A stretch of 64,000 nt of DNA from Maridesulfovibrio sp. (GTDB lineage: Bacteria; Desulfobacterota; Desulfovibrionia; Desulfovibrionales; Desulfovibrionaceae): positions 2,091,501 to 2,155,500 of the forward strand of contig NZ_OY763930.1 in NCBI RefSeq assembly GCF_963667685.1. The letters run 5' to 3'. This document shows positions 1-9,361 of this stretch, one piece after another (position 1 is the stretch's first letter; each line of letters opens with the position of its first letter). Below the pieces are notes generated by a model. That model searched no databases, had not been told where the DNA came from, and was given only the letters and a program-made list of their open reading frames with translations. Both the position numbers and the translations under genes were made by a program.

Positions 1-309
1 GATAGAGTTGTTTCCGAGATGGGTGGAGTGCGGGGAAGAGTTGAGAATTCCGTGCATATGGCTGAAGGTGCCGGGGGCGTTCTCGCTCAAATTGTTAATG
101 AGTCTGAAACCATTGCCGACATGGTAAGAGCCATTGCCACTGCAGCAGAGCAACAGACTTCCACCAGTGATGAAATCAACAATAGCGTGACTGAAATCAA
201 CAACCTTTCGCAAGCGTTGTCCGAGGGAATCCAGAACGCTAATTCCAATATACGGGAAGTCGCTGGAATGGCTCAGAAGTTGAGCCATCTGGTTGAGCGT
301 TTCAAATAA
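1..309 (+). CDS. methyl-accepting chemotaxis protein, C-terminal end (partial)
   Basis: The frame is already open at base 1, so the gene starts outside the window. The visible 102 residues are the end of a cytoplasmic chemoreceptor signalling domain: a long heptad-rich helix with the family pattern IATAAEQQTSTSDEI followed by NNSVTEINNLSQ and a closing LSHLVERFK. In intact receptors this helix packs into a four-helix bundle that binds CheW and CheA. The sensory and membrane parts are not visible, so the ligand cannot be inferred. A hairpin terminator follows the stop codon by about 25 bases, so it is the last gene of its transcript. Confidence 0.93.
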   Translation, partial: DRVVSEMGGVRGRVENSVHMAEGAGGVLAQIVNESETIADMVRAIATAAEQQTSTSDEINNSVTEINNLSQALSEGIQNANSNIREVAGMAQKLSHLVERFK

Positions 310-334
310 GCTGTTTACGTTTAAAGAGAATATT

Positions 335-376
335 AATGCCCCCTTTGGTCTTTGCCGGAGGGGGCATTCCTTGTTT
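335..376 (+). terminator. rho-independent terminator after the chemoreceptor gene
   Basis: A perfect 10-bp stem, AATGCCCCCT with AGGGGGCATT (335-344 and 359-368), is followed by a short T-rich stretch. Confidence 0.75.
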
Positions 377-491
377 TCATTATTGATTCTGGAAACTCTG
401 CGGGAGCACCGCCGTTTTTTCTCATAGTTATGCGTGAGCCTTAAGCCGCGCTTTTTCCGGAAGCGGTATTGCAAATCAGGCGGATGATATT

Positions 492-911
492 TTAACGCCA
501 ACCTTTACCGGAGTTGCTGAAAATTTCTGTTATGCGAATATTCTTTACCGGTTTAAATTTATTAGCACACGCTTCCTGAGGTGAAATTCCGGTACTTTCG
601 TATATTGTTTCGATATATTTGAGCAATCCGACCATTCCCTTGCTCTTGGCACTGGTCTTTTTCACTTTGCAGGCGATGGTGTCAGGTGAGATAGCATGGT
701 AGCGGGCCAGATATTTACCATCTTTCTGCAAGAGCACTTCCATGTGGCTGAAGCCTTTAATGTGGTTCTTGTTGAGTTTTACCACCCATCCGAAGGCGAA
801 ATTTTGAAATACCTGTAATTCGTCTGGGGTTCCGGGCTGTGATGCGGAAGCTGCTGTGCATAGCAGCATGCAGATAAAAAAAGATGGGATAAGGTTACGG
901 ACAAGTTTCAT
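492..911 (-). CDS. small exported protein of unknown function
   Basis: This encodes 139 residues with a clear signal peptide: MKLVRN, a hydrophobic core IPSFFICMLLCTAA, and a likely cleavage site at ASA-S around residue 24. The mature protein of about 115 residues is basic, with repeated lysines (KVKKTSAKSKG) and two isolated cysteines that could form a disulfide. I do not recognise the family. A terminator hairpin separates it from the vWA-OmpA gene upstream, so it is probably transcribed on its own. A periplasmic location follows from the signal peptide; nothing in the sequence gives a function. Confidence 0.7.
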   Translation of the reverse strand: MKLVRNLIPSFFICMLLCTAASASQPGTPDELQVFQNFAFGWVVKLNKNHIKGFSHMEVLLQKDGKYLARYHAISPDTIACKVKKTSAKSKGMVGLLKYIETIYESTGISPQEACANKFKPVKNIRITEIFSNSGKGWR

Positions 912-933
912 CAGTCACTCCAAATTGCGAAAA

Positions 934-958
934 GGGTGAGAGGAAAAACCTCCCACCC
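934..958 (-). terminator. terminator of the vWA-OmpA gene
   Basis: Read on the minus strand, the stem GGGTGGGAGG / CCTCTCACCC with a T5 loop is followed by TTTT. It lies between the stop codon of the gene at 983-2056 and the next minus-strand gene. Confidence 0.65.
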
Positions 959-982
959 TCTTTGTCATTTAGTTTAGTCTTT

Positions 983-2056
983 TTATTCTTCTACGTCGAT
1001 TTCGACGCGGCGGTTGAGTTTACGGCCTTCTTTGGTTTTGTTGTCATACTTGGGGTTAGATTCACCGTAACCTTTAACTTGCAGACGTTTGGGAGCAACT
1101 CCGTTTGCAGCGAGCCAGTCTGCAACAGATTTGGCTCTACGTTCGGAAAGTCCCTGGTTGTATGCTTCAGGTCCGGTGGAGTCGGTGTGCCCGCCTACCA
1201 TGACCTTAAGGTTCGGAAACTCATCAAGTATTGCTGCTGCTTCGGTGAGGGCAGGAACCATTTCATCGGTGATCTGGTATTTGTCGAAGCCGAAGTTAAA
1301 GTTACGGAAAACGATTTTTTCCTGAACGGGAACAACAGCAGGAATAACGGCTTCTTCCACTATTTCGACAATGAGTTCTTCTTCCTGGGTATAGAAAACG
1401 TCCTGAGCAAATTTTTCGAGAACAGCGTTGTTTGAAAGAGCAGTAGCTTCCACGTAAACACCGCAGGGAGTAAGGCTTGCGAGACGTTTCAGGGTAGCTT
1501 TACCTTCCGGGGTATCAGCAACACTGATTATGTGCAAGCAGAAACGGTCGCCGTATTTTTTGGCCATCTGGGAAACAGCTACTGCCGGGTTCCGGCCGCT
1601 GTTGGAAAGACCGTCGGAAACAAGGATAACAGCAAATTTGCCGTTCCAGGTTTTGAGGACACCGTCGAGTTCTTCGAAACCTGACCCCATGGGTGTGGCC
1701 TGGAAAAAGGGAAGATCGCTAGGCACGGAAGCAATTCCTTTAGCCATGGCGGATCTGTTGAAAACAGATTTTGGGGAGTATGTAGTGAGTTCCGGCATCC
1801 CATAGAGAGCGGAATCATAACCCAGTTCGGGAACAACGTTGTTCAGCTTTTTGAGCGCATTGATTCCTGCGATAATTTTAGGGGTGCCTGTTGACCCATA
1901 TGTCTGGGCCATTGACGGGGAAGTGTCCACAAAATATGCAAAAGAATCTACTTTTGGTTTAAGGATTATTCTGGATTCAGCAAAGGCCATAGAGCCGAAG
2001 GCCAGAAGAGCGGCTAAGGCAACTGTCATGATTAAAACAACTTTTCTGTTAAGCAT
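983..2056 (-). CDS. secreted vWA-OmpA fusion protein
   Basis: The protein has 357 residues. It begins with a signal peptide (about residues 1-26, ending MAFA-ES). Residues about 35-215 resemble a von Willebrand factor A domain: DTSPS is a MIDAS-like metal-binding motif and VILVSDGLSN is the usual central strand. Residues about 240-357 form an OmpA C-terminal peptidoglycan-binding domain (FGFDKYQI, GGHTDSTG, NQGLSERRAKSV, GYGESNP, NRRVEI). No beta-barrel is apparent, so it is likely a periplasmic protein tied to peptidoglycan that presents a vWA module for metal-dependent protein contacts. It has its own downstream terminator. The partner is unknown. Confidence 0.85.
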   Translation of the reverse strand: MLNRKVVLIMTVALAALLAFGSMAFAESRIILKPKVDSFAYFVDTSPSMAQTYGSTGTPKIIAGINALKKLNNVVPELGYDSALYGMPELTTYSPKSVFNRSAMAKGIASVPSDLPFFQATPMGSGFEELDGVLKTWNGKFAVILVSDGLSNSGRNPAVAVSQMAKKYGDRFCLHIISVADTPEGKATLKRLASLTPCGVYVEATALSNNAVLEKFAQDVFYTQEEELIVEIVEEAVIPAVVPVQEKIVFRNFNFGFDKYQITDEMVPALTEAAAILDEFPNLKVMVGGHTDSTGPEAYNQGLSERRAKSVADWLAANGVAPKRLQVKGYGESNPKYDNKTKEGRKLNRRVEIDVEE

Positions 2057-2173
2057 TATGAGAGTCCTCCGATAAGTTGGGTTAACTGTTGATTCTGAAA
2101 TTTATTACTCTACCAAAATTAAGGTATTGGCAGACCTAAATCAATAGTTTTGTGTTATTTTTGTGGTTCTCAA

Positions 2174-3493
2174 TTAAATATCTGCGCTGGCGAAATGTTT
2201 TTCGAGCATAATTTTAAGGATGGTTCTGTCTGTGTCAATCATTCCTTGAGTACTGAGTGTTCCGATGTTCTGCATTGTCTGCTCAGGAGAAGAGCCGATG
2301 ATCCCGTCTGTGGCATGTACATTGACACCATGAATGGCGAAAAGCGCAGCCTGAACTGCAGTCCCGGCAGCAGTAGCCAGTTTAAGCGCGCATCCGCATT
2401 TTGCACCGTCACAGATTATTCCGGCCAGATCTTCGGTTAGGTTTGTTATGGCACCGGCCATCTGGGAAGGAGTTCCACCCATGAGGTAGGTGATGCCTGC
2501 CGTTGCCCCGGCTCCGGCAGCAACAGAACATCCGCACACAGCTGATAATCTGCCTGTCTGGGCTTTAACATAGGCGGTCACAAGATGGCTGAGTGCGATT
2601 GACTCAAGCATTGTCTTTTCAGAACAGTCAACATATTTATTTACGGCATGGATTGGCAGGATCGCAGTAAGACCGTGGTTTCCTGATCCGCCGGAGCTCA
2701 TTGCCGGAAGTTTGATGCCCCCCATGCGGGCATCTGAAGCAGCAGAAGTCACAATCCGTGCAGAAAGTATCATATCACGGTTTAAAATTTTCATACGCGC
2801 CAACTTCTCAAAAGTAGCACCAACCGCCAGTCCGGGGCCATGCCGCAATCCATACTCCGCAAGGCGCATATTGTATGTGATTCCTTCTTTCAAGAATAAA
2901 AAGTCTTCATCGTCAAGATCACCGATCATATCGACAAGGTCTGAAAGCGAGAGGGATTTGATATAATCTTCAAGCTTTGACATGTCGGCTTTCTCGGCCT
3001 GTTTGCTCTTAACCAGTGTAGAGCCTGCAACGGGTTCTCCGTTAAGGGAGAGGGAAACGATGTTGTCGTGGACACCTTCAATGATACATTCGACTGTACC
3101 AGATTTAAAGGTCAGCAGTGCCCGTACGTAAATGCCGTGGTGGCTATCAAGAAGGTTAACTCTGACGGGATGGTCCTTCTTGTATTTACATGCCTTCTGA
3201 GTGTTGTTCTCGTCCAGAGGGGCGAGAACTTCAAGTCCGAGTTTGGCATCTCCGTAGAGTGCTCCCAGTGCCGCAGCAGTATCAAGCCCGCTTAAGCCGC
3301 CGGTTCCTGGAATAATTACTGCCAGTCCATTTTTATAAATATTAGGGTCAACCCATACGTCAATCTTTTCAGGCTGTTCTTCAGGGAGAACAGATGCCGC
3401 TGCAGCGGTAGCTAAGGCTATTGCCACGGGTTCGGTGCATCCTAAAGCCGGTGCGACCTCAAGGTGAAGTATTTCTTTGACTGAATATTTCAT
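2174..3493 (-). CDS. L-cysteine desulfidase / UPF0597 (YhaM) family protein
   Basis: The protein has 439 residues, the usual length for the CyuA/YhaM family, related to the alpha chain of iron-sulfur serine dehydratases. The N-terminal ALGCTEPVA, the central GSGNHGLTAILPI and the C-terminal ICDGAKCGCALKLATA are family signatures; the conserved cysteines are expected to hold a catalytic iron-sulfur cluster. Characterised members degrade L-cysteine to pyruvate, sulfide and ammonia, but this protein could act on a related amino acid. It sits alone with no amino-acid transporter beside it. The family call is firm; the substrate is inferred. Confidence 0.85.
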   Translation of the reverse strand: MKYSVKEILHLEVAPALGCTEPVAIALATAAAASVLPEEQPEKIDVWVDPNIYKNGLAVIIPGTGGLSGLDTAAALGALYGDAKLGLEVLAPLDENNTQKACKYKKDHPVRVNLLDSHHGIYVRALLTFKSGTVECIIEGVHDNIVSLSLNGEPVAGSTLVKSKQAEKADMSKLEDYIKSLSLSDLVDMIGDLDDEDFLFLKEGITYNMRLAEYGLRHGPGLAVGATFEKLARMKILNRDMILSARIVTSAASDARMGGIKLPAMSSGGSGNHGLTAILPIHAVNKYVDCSEKTMLESIALSHLVTAYVKAQTGRLSAVCGCSVAAGAGATAGITYLMGGTPSQMAGAITNLTEDLAGIICDGAKCGCALKLATAAGTAVQAALFAIHGVNVHATDGIIGSSPEQTMQNIGTLSTQGMIDTDRTILKIMLEKHFASADI

Positions 3494-3944
3494 GGCTGTA
3501 CCTTTTATTAGATTGTTAAAATAGTCTTTGTTTCAATGAATAGTAAGATCTAAACAGCGATCGTAAATAAAGTCTAGAGAAAATCATAATAAAACAATTG
3601 TATAAATGAATATATCAAGAAGAAAGTGCGAATCAAGGTTAAATGTGAGGTGTATAATTTTAAAATGCTGTTCTTTTGTATTGTTGTGTTTCAAATAAAT
3701 GTTTTCTTTGTTGTGTGTAACATTATTTCTTTATTTATGCTGCAAATTATATTTGCAGAAATGATTATCTTGGTCTCAATTAATGTTAAATAAATAGTTT
3801 TACTTTGAAATGGATGCGAATAAGTTCTTTTTACTTAATTGTAGTTGAAAAGTGTCTGAAAAATAAGTAACATCCGGCAACTTGTATTGTGTGATTGAAT
3901 GAATAGATAGCTGTATCTGCTTAAAATAGCGGGAGAAATTATAT
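3494..3944. other. AT-rich intergenic region with a palindrome
   Basis: This 451-bp region between divergent genes is very AT-rich and has no convincing reading frame. It holds a perfect 8-bp inverted repeat, CTGCAAAT-TAT-ATTTGCAG (3740-3758), that could be an operator. Promoters for the cysteine-desulfidase-like gene (minus) and for hldD-lptD (plus) must lie here, but no single -35/-10 pair stands out. Confidence 0.5.
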
Positions 3945-4922
3945 ATGTATATTGTGACTGGCGGGGCTGGGTTTATCGGCAGTGCCATGGTCTGGAAGCT
4001 TAATCAGATGGGGATCGATGATATCCTTATTGTCGATAACCTTGCGAAAACCGAAAAATGGAAGAACCTGGTTAATCTTCGCTACGAAGATTATATTCAC
4101 CGGGACCAGTTTTTCAAATTCATTATTGAAGGGGATGACCCTTTTAAGACTGATGGAGTGATCCACATGGGTGCCTGCTCTTCGACCACGGAGCAGGATG
4201 CTGATTTCCTTATGGAAAACAACTATCGCTACACCCAGATGCTCTGCCGCTTCTGCCTGCAACATGATGTCCGTTTTATCAATGCTTCAAGTGCCGCCAC
4301 ATACGGTGACGGCAAGTTCGGTTTTGATGACGACCATGATGGGATAGATCGGCTCCAGCCTATGAACATGTACGGTTACTCCAAGCAGCTTTTTGACCTC
4401 TGGGCCAAACGTGGTGGAGTTCTCGACAAGTTGGTCAGCCTCAAATTTTTCAATGTATTCGGTCCGAATGAGTATCACAAGGATGATATGAAAAGTGTTA
4501 TCTGCAAGGCGTTTCACCAGATCGGCGAAACCGGGGAGATGAAGCTTTTCAAGTCGTATAAGCCGGAATACCCGCACGGCGGGCAGAAGCGCGACTTTGT
4601 TTATATCAAGGACTGTGTGGATGTTATGTGGTGGTTCCTGCAGAATCCGCAGGCTAACGGTATTTTCAACATCGGAACCGGGCAGGCCCGGGAGTGGAAT
4701 GAGCTTGCGAACTCTGTTTTCGCAGCCATGGATGTGGAACCGAACATCAGCTACATCGAAATGCCGGAAACTATCCGTGATAAATACCAGTATTTTACTC
4801 AGGCCAACATGGATAAACTGGTTGCCGCCGGGTATGATAAGCCGTTTACTTCCCTGGAAGAAGCGGCCAAAGATTATGTGCAGAATTATCTGGCTCAGGA
4901 AGATCCTTACCTGAAAAGCTAG
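3945..4922 (+). CDS. hldD: ADP-L-glycero-D-manno-heptose 6-epimerase
   Basis: The protein has 325 residues and is a short-chain dehydrogenase-type NADP-dependent sugar epimerase. It has the N-terminal Rossmann motif GGAGFIGS, the HMGACSSTTE segment typical of HldD, and an active-site MYGYSKQ (YxxxK). It converts ADP-D-glycero- to ADP-L-glycero-D-manno-heptose, the inner-core heptose donor of LPS, in the cytoplasm. Its stop codon abuts the lptD region, so the two are probably co-transcribed, linking core sugar synthesis to LPS export. No feature is missing relative to the family. Confidence 0.93.
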   Translation: MYIVTGGAGFIGSAMVWKLNQMGIDDILIVDNLAKTEKWKNLVNLRYEDYIHRDQFFKFIIEGDDPFKTDGVIHMGACSSTTEQDADFLMENNYRYTQMLCRFCLQHDVRFINASSAATYGDGKFGFDDDHDGIDRLQPMNMYGYSKQLFDLWAKRGGVLDKLVSLKFFNVFGPNEYHKDDMKSVICKAFHQIGETGEMKLFKSYKPEYPHGGQKRDFVYIKDCVDVMWWFLQNPQANGIFNIGTGQAREWNELANSVFAAMDVEPNISYIEMPETIRDKYQYFTQANMDKLVAAGYDKPFTSLEEAAKDYVQNYLAQEDPYLKS

Positions 4923-4946
4923 TTGAATATCAAAGGGCAGGTTGTT

Positions 4947-7259
4947 TTGAAATCAAGGTTCGCCATATTCTTAGTTTTACTTCTCCTCTGTCTGCCATGC
5001 GTTTCTTTTGCGCAGGAGCAGATCGACGTTCCCATGACCGATAGCAAGGGCGTGGAGCAGAAGGGTGAGCAGTGGAAATTTTCCGCAGATAAGCTCGTTG
5101 TTGAAAACGACAGTGAGTACCTGCAGGCTTACGGAAACGTAACTTTGCGCAGCGGCGATAATTACATCAAAGCGGATTTTGCCCGCTTTTATCAGACGAC
5201 TAAATGGATTTACCTGCGCGGAAATGTAAAAGCGCAGGTTAAAGGCGACTTTTACGATGCGGCCGAAGCCGAATTCGATCTGAATAACATGGTAGGATGG
5301 CTTAAGAAGGGCCGCGTTTTTGTTGCCAAACCTCATGTTTATTTTGAAGGTGAATTCATCGAAAAGCACAACGGAGCCACTTACAGTTTCAAAGACGTGA
5401 AAGTGACCGCTTGTGAAGGCGAGAATCCGCTCTGGGAATTTGAATCCGGCGAAGGTGATATAACTATCAACGGTTACGCGCGGCTTTGGCATTCCAAGTT
5501 TAATGTGAAGGGTGTTCCTGTAATGTACACCCCGTACATGGAACTTCCCGTGCAGCGTGAGCGCCAGTCAGGTATGCTTAACCCTGAAGTTGGTAACTCA
5601 AACCGTCTGGGTAACAGAATCAACATCCCGCTCTACTGGGCTATTGATGATGAAAAGGATATGACTTTTTATCCGGAATACCTGAGTGAACGCGGTTTCA
5701 GGCCCGGGGTTGAGTTCCGCCACTCTGAAGATGTGAATACCAAAGGGTCCTGGCGTGCGGATTGGTTGTATGACAGTAAAAGTTATGACGACCCTCGGTC
5801 AGCAAGCTATTCCTTCAGCGATGACATGATTCGCCCGAACCAGAACCGCTGGTGGGTCAGGTCGAAGTACGATGGTTACATCGGTAATCCGGACTGGCAG
5901 ACAATCTTTGATATGGACCTTGTTTCAGACCAGGACTATCTGAGAGAATTCCGTTCCGGTACTAACGGTTATGATGCCAACCGTGATTCATTTTTGGATA
6001 AATTCGGCCGTGATATTGCCACCGCTGACTCCAATGAAAGAACCAGTACAGCACTTGTAGCCAGAAGCTGGGATAAGTATTCTGTCTCCGCTCTGGCACA
6101 ATACACTGAGAACCTGCTTTACCGTAACGGGAATAATCCTTCTACCAAGGACCCGACCCTTCAAACTATGCCGCAGCTTTCTGCTTTTGCATTCAAGGAT
6201 AATTTTTTGGGGAGTCCCATTGAGTGGGAAGGTGAATTTCAGGGCAGTTATTTCTGGCGTGAGTACGGTACCACAGGCGGGCGTTTTGATATTAAACCGC
6301 AGTTCAGCATGCCTATGCGGGCCGCTGGTATTACTATCATTCCCCGCGCAGGAATCAGGGCGACAAACTATCTTGTAAGTTCCTTCCAGAATGCAAGCTC
6401 CAAGATTAGTCGTGACTCCAGCCAGACACGTATTCTGGCTGATGCCGGAATCAGCGCAGCAACTGATTTTTACCGTGTATTTGATCTCGAATCAGCTCCG
6501 GCTGTGACTGAGGAAAATGTAGGTCAGTCCGGATGGACCCGCATGAAGCATAATGTCATCCCCCGTCTTGAATACTCATGGGTTCAGGATGATTCCGCTT
6601 CACAGGCAAAGCTGCCTTACTTTGATTCCCGTGACCGTATTTCCGAGCAGAATGATCTCGTTTTCTCGCTGACCAACGTATTTGACCGTAACCGGGCAAC
6701 TGTTGCTCTTGATGACGACGGCAATCCTGTGCTGGAAAGTGACTATCTCGAATTCCTGCGTATCCGTCTTGAGCAGGGCTATGACATCGACGAAGAAAAC
6801 CGCTCAATCGAACTTAGCGAATATGAGCGCCGTCCCTTCTCAGATTTTATGGCCGAGATTATACTTTCTCCGTACAATTTCGCGAATCTGACATCCCGGA
6901 CATGGATTTCTCCGTATATAGGAGAAGTTACCGAACACGAGAACATTTTGAAGCTCTTCTACAACGAGTATGCAGAGTTTTCACTGGGGTACGACTATCT
7001 GCGCAAGATTGATGAATACAAACGTCAGCAGGATTCTGACATGCAGATCGTAAGTTATGGAATGAAAGCCAAGCTTCCTTGGAATTTGCAGATCGGCGGT
7101 AAATTCCGTTCCGATCTTAACGATGACCGCGATCTGGAAAAGACTGCATCTATTGGCTGGAACCATCAATGTTTCTTCATGGAATTCATTGCTTCCAAGA
7201 CAACTGTGGATGAACGTTTTGCCGTCAATTTCAATCTCATAGACATGAGTGTTTTCTAG
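4947..7259 (+). CDS. lptD: LPS-assembly protein LptD
   Basis: This is an outer-membrane LPS translocon protein. An OstA/LptA-like N-terminal domain (about residues 35-210 of the longest frame, with KLVVENDSEYLQAYGNV) is followed by a long C-terminal beta-barrel domain with many alternating aromatic strands, ending in MSVF. With LptE it inserts LPS in the outer leaflet. The frame is open from a TTG at 4923, directly after the hldD stop. I prefer the TTG at 4947, because AAGGGCAGG lies just upstream and translation from there gives a clean signal peptide (KSRFAIFLVLLLLCLPCVSFA) of 770 residues in total. Its partner gene lptE lies far away at 39551-40057 in this window. A strong terminator follows. 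Confidence 0.9.
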   Translation: MKSRFAIFLVLLLLCLPCVSFAQEQIDVPMTDSKGVEQKGEQWKFSADKLVVENDSEYLQAYGNVTLRSGDNYIKADFARFYQTTKWIYLRGNVKAQVKGDFYDAAEAEFDLNNMVGWLKKGRVFVAKPHVYFEGEFIEKHNGATYSFKDVKVTACEGENPLWEFESGEGDITINGYARLWHSKFNVKGVPVMYTPYMELPVQRERQSGMLNPEVGNSNRLGNRINIPLYWAIDDEKDMTFYPEYLSERGFRPGVEFRHSEDVNTKGSWRADWLYDSKSYDDPRSASYSFSDDMIRPNQNRWWVRSKYDGYIGNPDWQTIFDMDLVSDQDYLREFRSGTNGYDANRDSFLDKFGRDIATADSNERTSTALVARSWDKYSVSALAQYTENLLYRNGNNPSTKDPTLQTMPQLSAFAFKDNFLGSPIEWEGEFQGSYFWREYGTTGGRFDIKPQFSMPMRAAGITIIPRAGIRATNYLVSSFQNASSKISRDSSQTRILADAGISAATDFYRVFDLESAPAVTEENVGQSGWTRMKHNVIPRLEYSWVQDDSASQAKLPYFDSRDRISEQNDLVFSLTNVFDRNRATVALDDDGNPVLESDYLEFLRIRLEQGYDIDEENRSIELSEYERRPFSDFMAEIILSPYNFANLTSRTWISPYIGEVTEHENILKLFYNEYAEFSLGYDYLRKIDEYKRQQDSDMQIVSYGMKAKLPWNLQIGGKFRSDLNDDRDLEKTASIGWNHQCFFMEFIASKTTVDERFAVNFNLIDMSVF

Positions 7260-7300
7260 CTCCAATTAGCGAACACATCGGCATCATAAATGATTATCTC

Positions 7301-7336
7301 AAGGCCCCTCGTCGGTATAGACGGGGGGCTTTGCTT
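7301..7336 (+). terminator. terminator of hldD-lptD
   Basis: The stem AAGGCCCCTCGTC / GACGGGGGGCTTT with a 6-nt loop (GGTATA) lies just after lptD. The T run is short, but the stem is strong. Confidence 0.75.
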
Positions 7337-7406
7337 ATTGTACCTTTGAATTACAAATAGAGAATAAAGAGAACGAAAAGTAATTATATCAAAAGATAAG
7401 AAGATT

Positions 7407-9332
7407 ATGAGCACTCCAGAAATTCATGTCCTTCCGGCTTCATTGCGTAACCAGATCGCTGCCGGAGAAGTTGTAGAGCGGCCCTCCAGTGTTGTTAAGG
7501 AACTTGTTGAAAACTCCATTGACGCAGGATGCACGCAGGTTGATGTTGCCGTTGAACGCGGTGGGCAGGGGTATATTTCAGTAAAAGATAACGGGCGCGG
7601 TATCGCTGCTAATGAATTGAAATTGGCAGTTACACGTCATGCAACCAGCAAAATTTCCAACATTGACGATCTTTCCGCCATTACCAGCTTCGGTTTCAGG
7701 GGAGAGGCGCTTCCCAGTATTGCCTCTGTTTCCCGTTTCAAGATGAGTTCGTTCCGCAAGGGAGCAGATGAGGGTTGGAGCATTAATGTTGAAGGCGGCA
7801 CCGTAATCGAGGAAGGACCGGCCGCGATCCCCAGCGGTACAGCGGTTGAAGTTCGCGATCTCTTTTATAATGTTCCTGCGCGGCTTAAATTTTTGAAAAC
7901 CGAAAGCACGGAAGCTCGCAGATGTAATCAGGTGATGTTCAAAATGGCCCTCGCCAACGTTCAGGCCGGGTTTTCTTTTATTTCTAACGGGCGTGAGCAG
8001 TTCCGCCTTCCTGCCGGTCAAACACTTCCTGAACGGCTTTCTGTTTTCTGGCCGCGCAATATATGTGAATCTCTGCTGGAATTTTCCCACGAAGCCGGAG
8101 AAATGAAGGTGCACGGCTGCGCAGGAATACCGGCTCTGGCCCAAGCCCGCGGCGACCGCATCATTATGTTCGTCAATGGACGTCCTGTGCAGGACAAACT
8201 CCTGCTTAGCGCGATTCGCGGTGCTTACAAAGGGCGGCTCATTTCCCGTGAATATCCGCAAGCGGTTCTTTTTTTGGAACTGCCGCCATCGCTGGTGGAT
8301 GTCAACGTCCACCCGGCGAAAATGGAAGTTCGTTTTCAGGATGAAAAGGCGGTTTTCGGTGTTATCCGTAATGGAATCGGACAGGCCTTATCCCGTTATG
8401 AACTGGGTATTGTTGAAGGAGATACTCCGTTGGTAAATTCTCCTGAAGTACCCATTCGTCATTCTAAACAGGAAAAGAAGTTATCGGAAAGTGTGTATCT
8501 TCCCATTGAGCCTGCTGCAAAGTTTTCCAGTTGGAATGAGTTCAAAAATACAGACTTCACAGCCCTGAATGATGACGAAACGCCGATTACTCACAGTTCT
8601 TTTTTGCCGGAATCTGCTGCTTCGTCTGTTGCAGAAAAGCGGATGGAACCGGACATGATGCATGAGCAGACTATGGACTACTCGACGCAGAAGGTTTCGG
8701 AATATCCCCAGTTTTCTCAGGACCAGCATCCGCAGCAAGCTTCGCAGCACCACCCAAGCGCGGCAGGTGCTATTTATGTTCCCGGTTCCCGCATAGAATA
8801 TCTGGGGCAGGTGGCCGATACTTATCTGGTATTGAAGCTGCCTAACGGATCATTGGGTCTTCTGGATCAGCACGCGGCCCATGAGCGGGTAATATATGAA
8901 AATATGCGCAACCTGCGTACCCGTGGTGAATCCCGTCCTCTGGCATTACCGATCGACATTGCCCTACATCCGAGTGAAGTTCAGCGCGTGCAGGAAATGT
9001 GGGAAGAATTGCATGCCGCTGGTTTTATGCTTGAGCTGGAAGCCGGCCAGACACTGTCCATGCGGGGGATTCCTCCGGGGCTTGAAACTGGAGAGGCAAG
9101 GGAGTATCTAAAGGCAGCTGTGGACGGGCAGGCCAAAACCCTCGACGACCTCTGGATAATGCTTTCGTGTAAATCAGCAATCAAGGCAAACTTGGCTTTG
9201 GCGGTTGATGAGGCTCTGTCATTACTGGAAGCATGGGTGAAATGCCCGCAGCGTGAATATTGCCCTCATGGTCGTCCGGTGCTGGTCAGCTGGTCAGCGC
9301 TGGAAATGGAAAAACTTTTTAAACGTAAATAA
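7407..9332 (+). CDS. mutL: DNA mismatch repair protein MutL
   Basis: The protein has 641 residues. The N-terminal GHKL ATPase has AGEVVERPSSVVKELVENS, DNGRGI and FGFRGEALPS. A poorly conserved linker of about 110 residues (roughly 345-455) is rich in Q, H and S. The C-terminal dimerisation domain carries LLDQHAAHERVIYE, the metal-binding motif of MutL proteins with endonuclease activity, and a closing CPHGRPV. This type nicks the daughter strand itself and fits organisms that lack MutH. MutS is not in the window. alr follows 29 bp downstream. Confidence 0.95.
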   Translation: MSTPEIHVLPASLRNQIAAGEVVERPSSVVKELVENSIDAGCTQVDVAVERGGQGYISVKDNGRGIAANELKLAVTRHATSKISNIDDLSAITSFGFRGEALPSIASVSRFKMSSFRKGADEGWSINVEGGTVIEEGPAAIPSGTAVEVRDLFYNVPARLKFLKTESTEARRCNQVMFKMALANVQAGFSFISNGREQFRLPAGQTLPERLSVFWPRNICESLLEFSHEAGEMKVHGCAGIPALAQARGDRIIMFVNGRPVQDKLLLSAIRGAYKGRLISREYPQAVLFLELPPSLVDVNVHPAKMEVRFQDEKAVFGVIRNGIGQALSRYELGIVEGDTPLVNSPEVPIRHSKQEKKLSESVYLPIEPAAKFSSWNEFKNTDFTALNDDETPITHSSFLPESAASSVAEKRMEPDMMHEQTMDYSTQKVSEYPQFSQDQHPQQASQHHPSAAGAIYVPGSRIEYLGQVADTYLVLKLPNGSLGLLDQHAAHERVIYENMRNLRTRGESRPLALPIDIALHPSEVQRVQEMWEELHAAGFMLELEAGQTLSMRGIPPGLETGEAREYLKAAVDGQAKTLDDLWIMLSCKSAIKANLALAVDEALSLLEAWVKCPQREYCPHGRPVLVSWSALEMEKLFKRK

Positions 9333-9361
9333 GCCAGTCTCAATCTCAACCGGAGTCTCAC

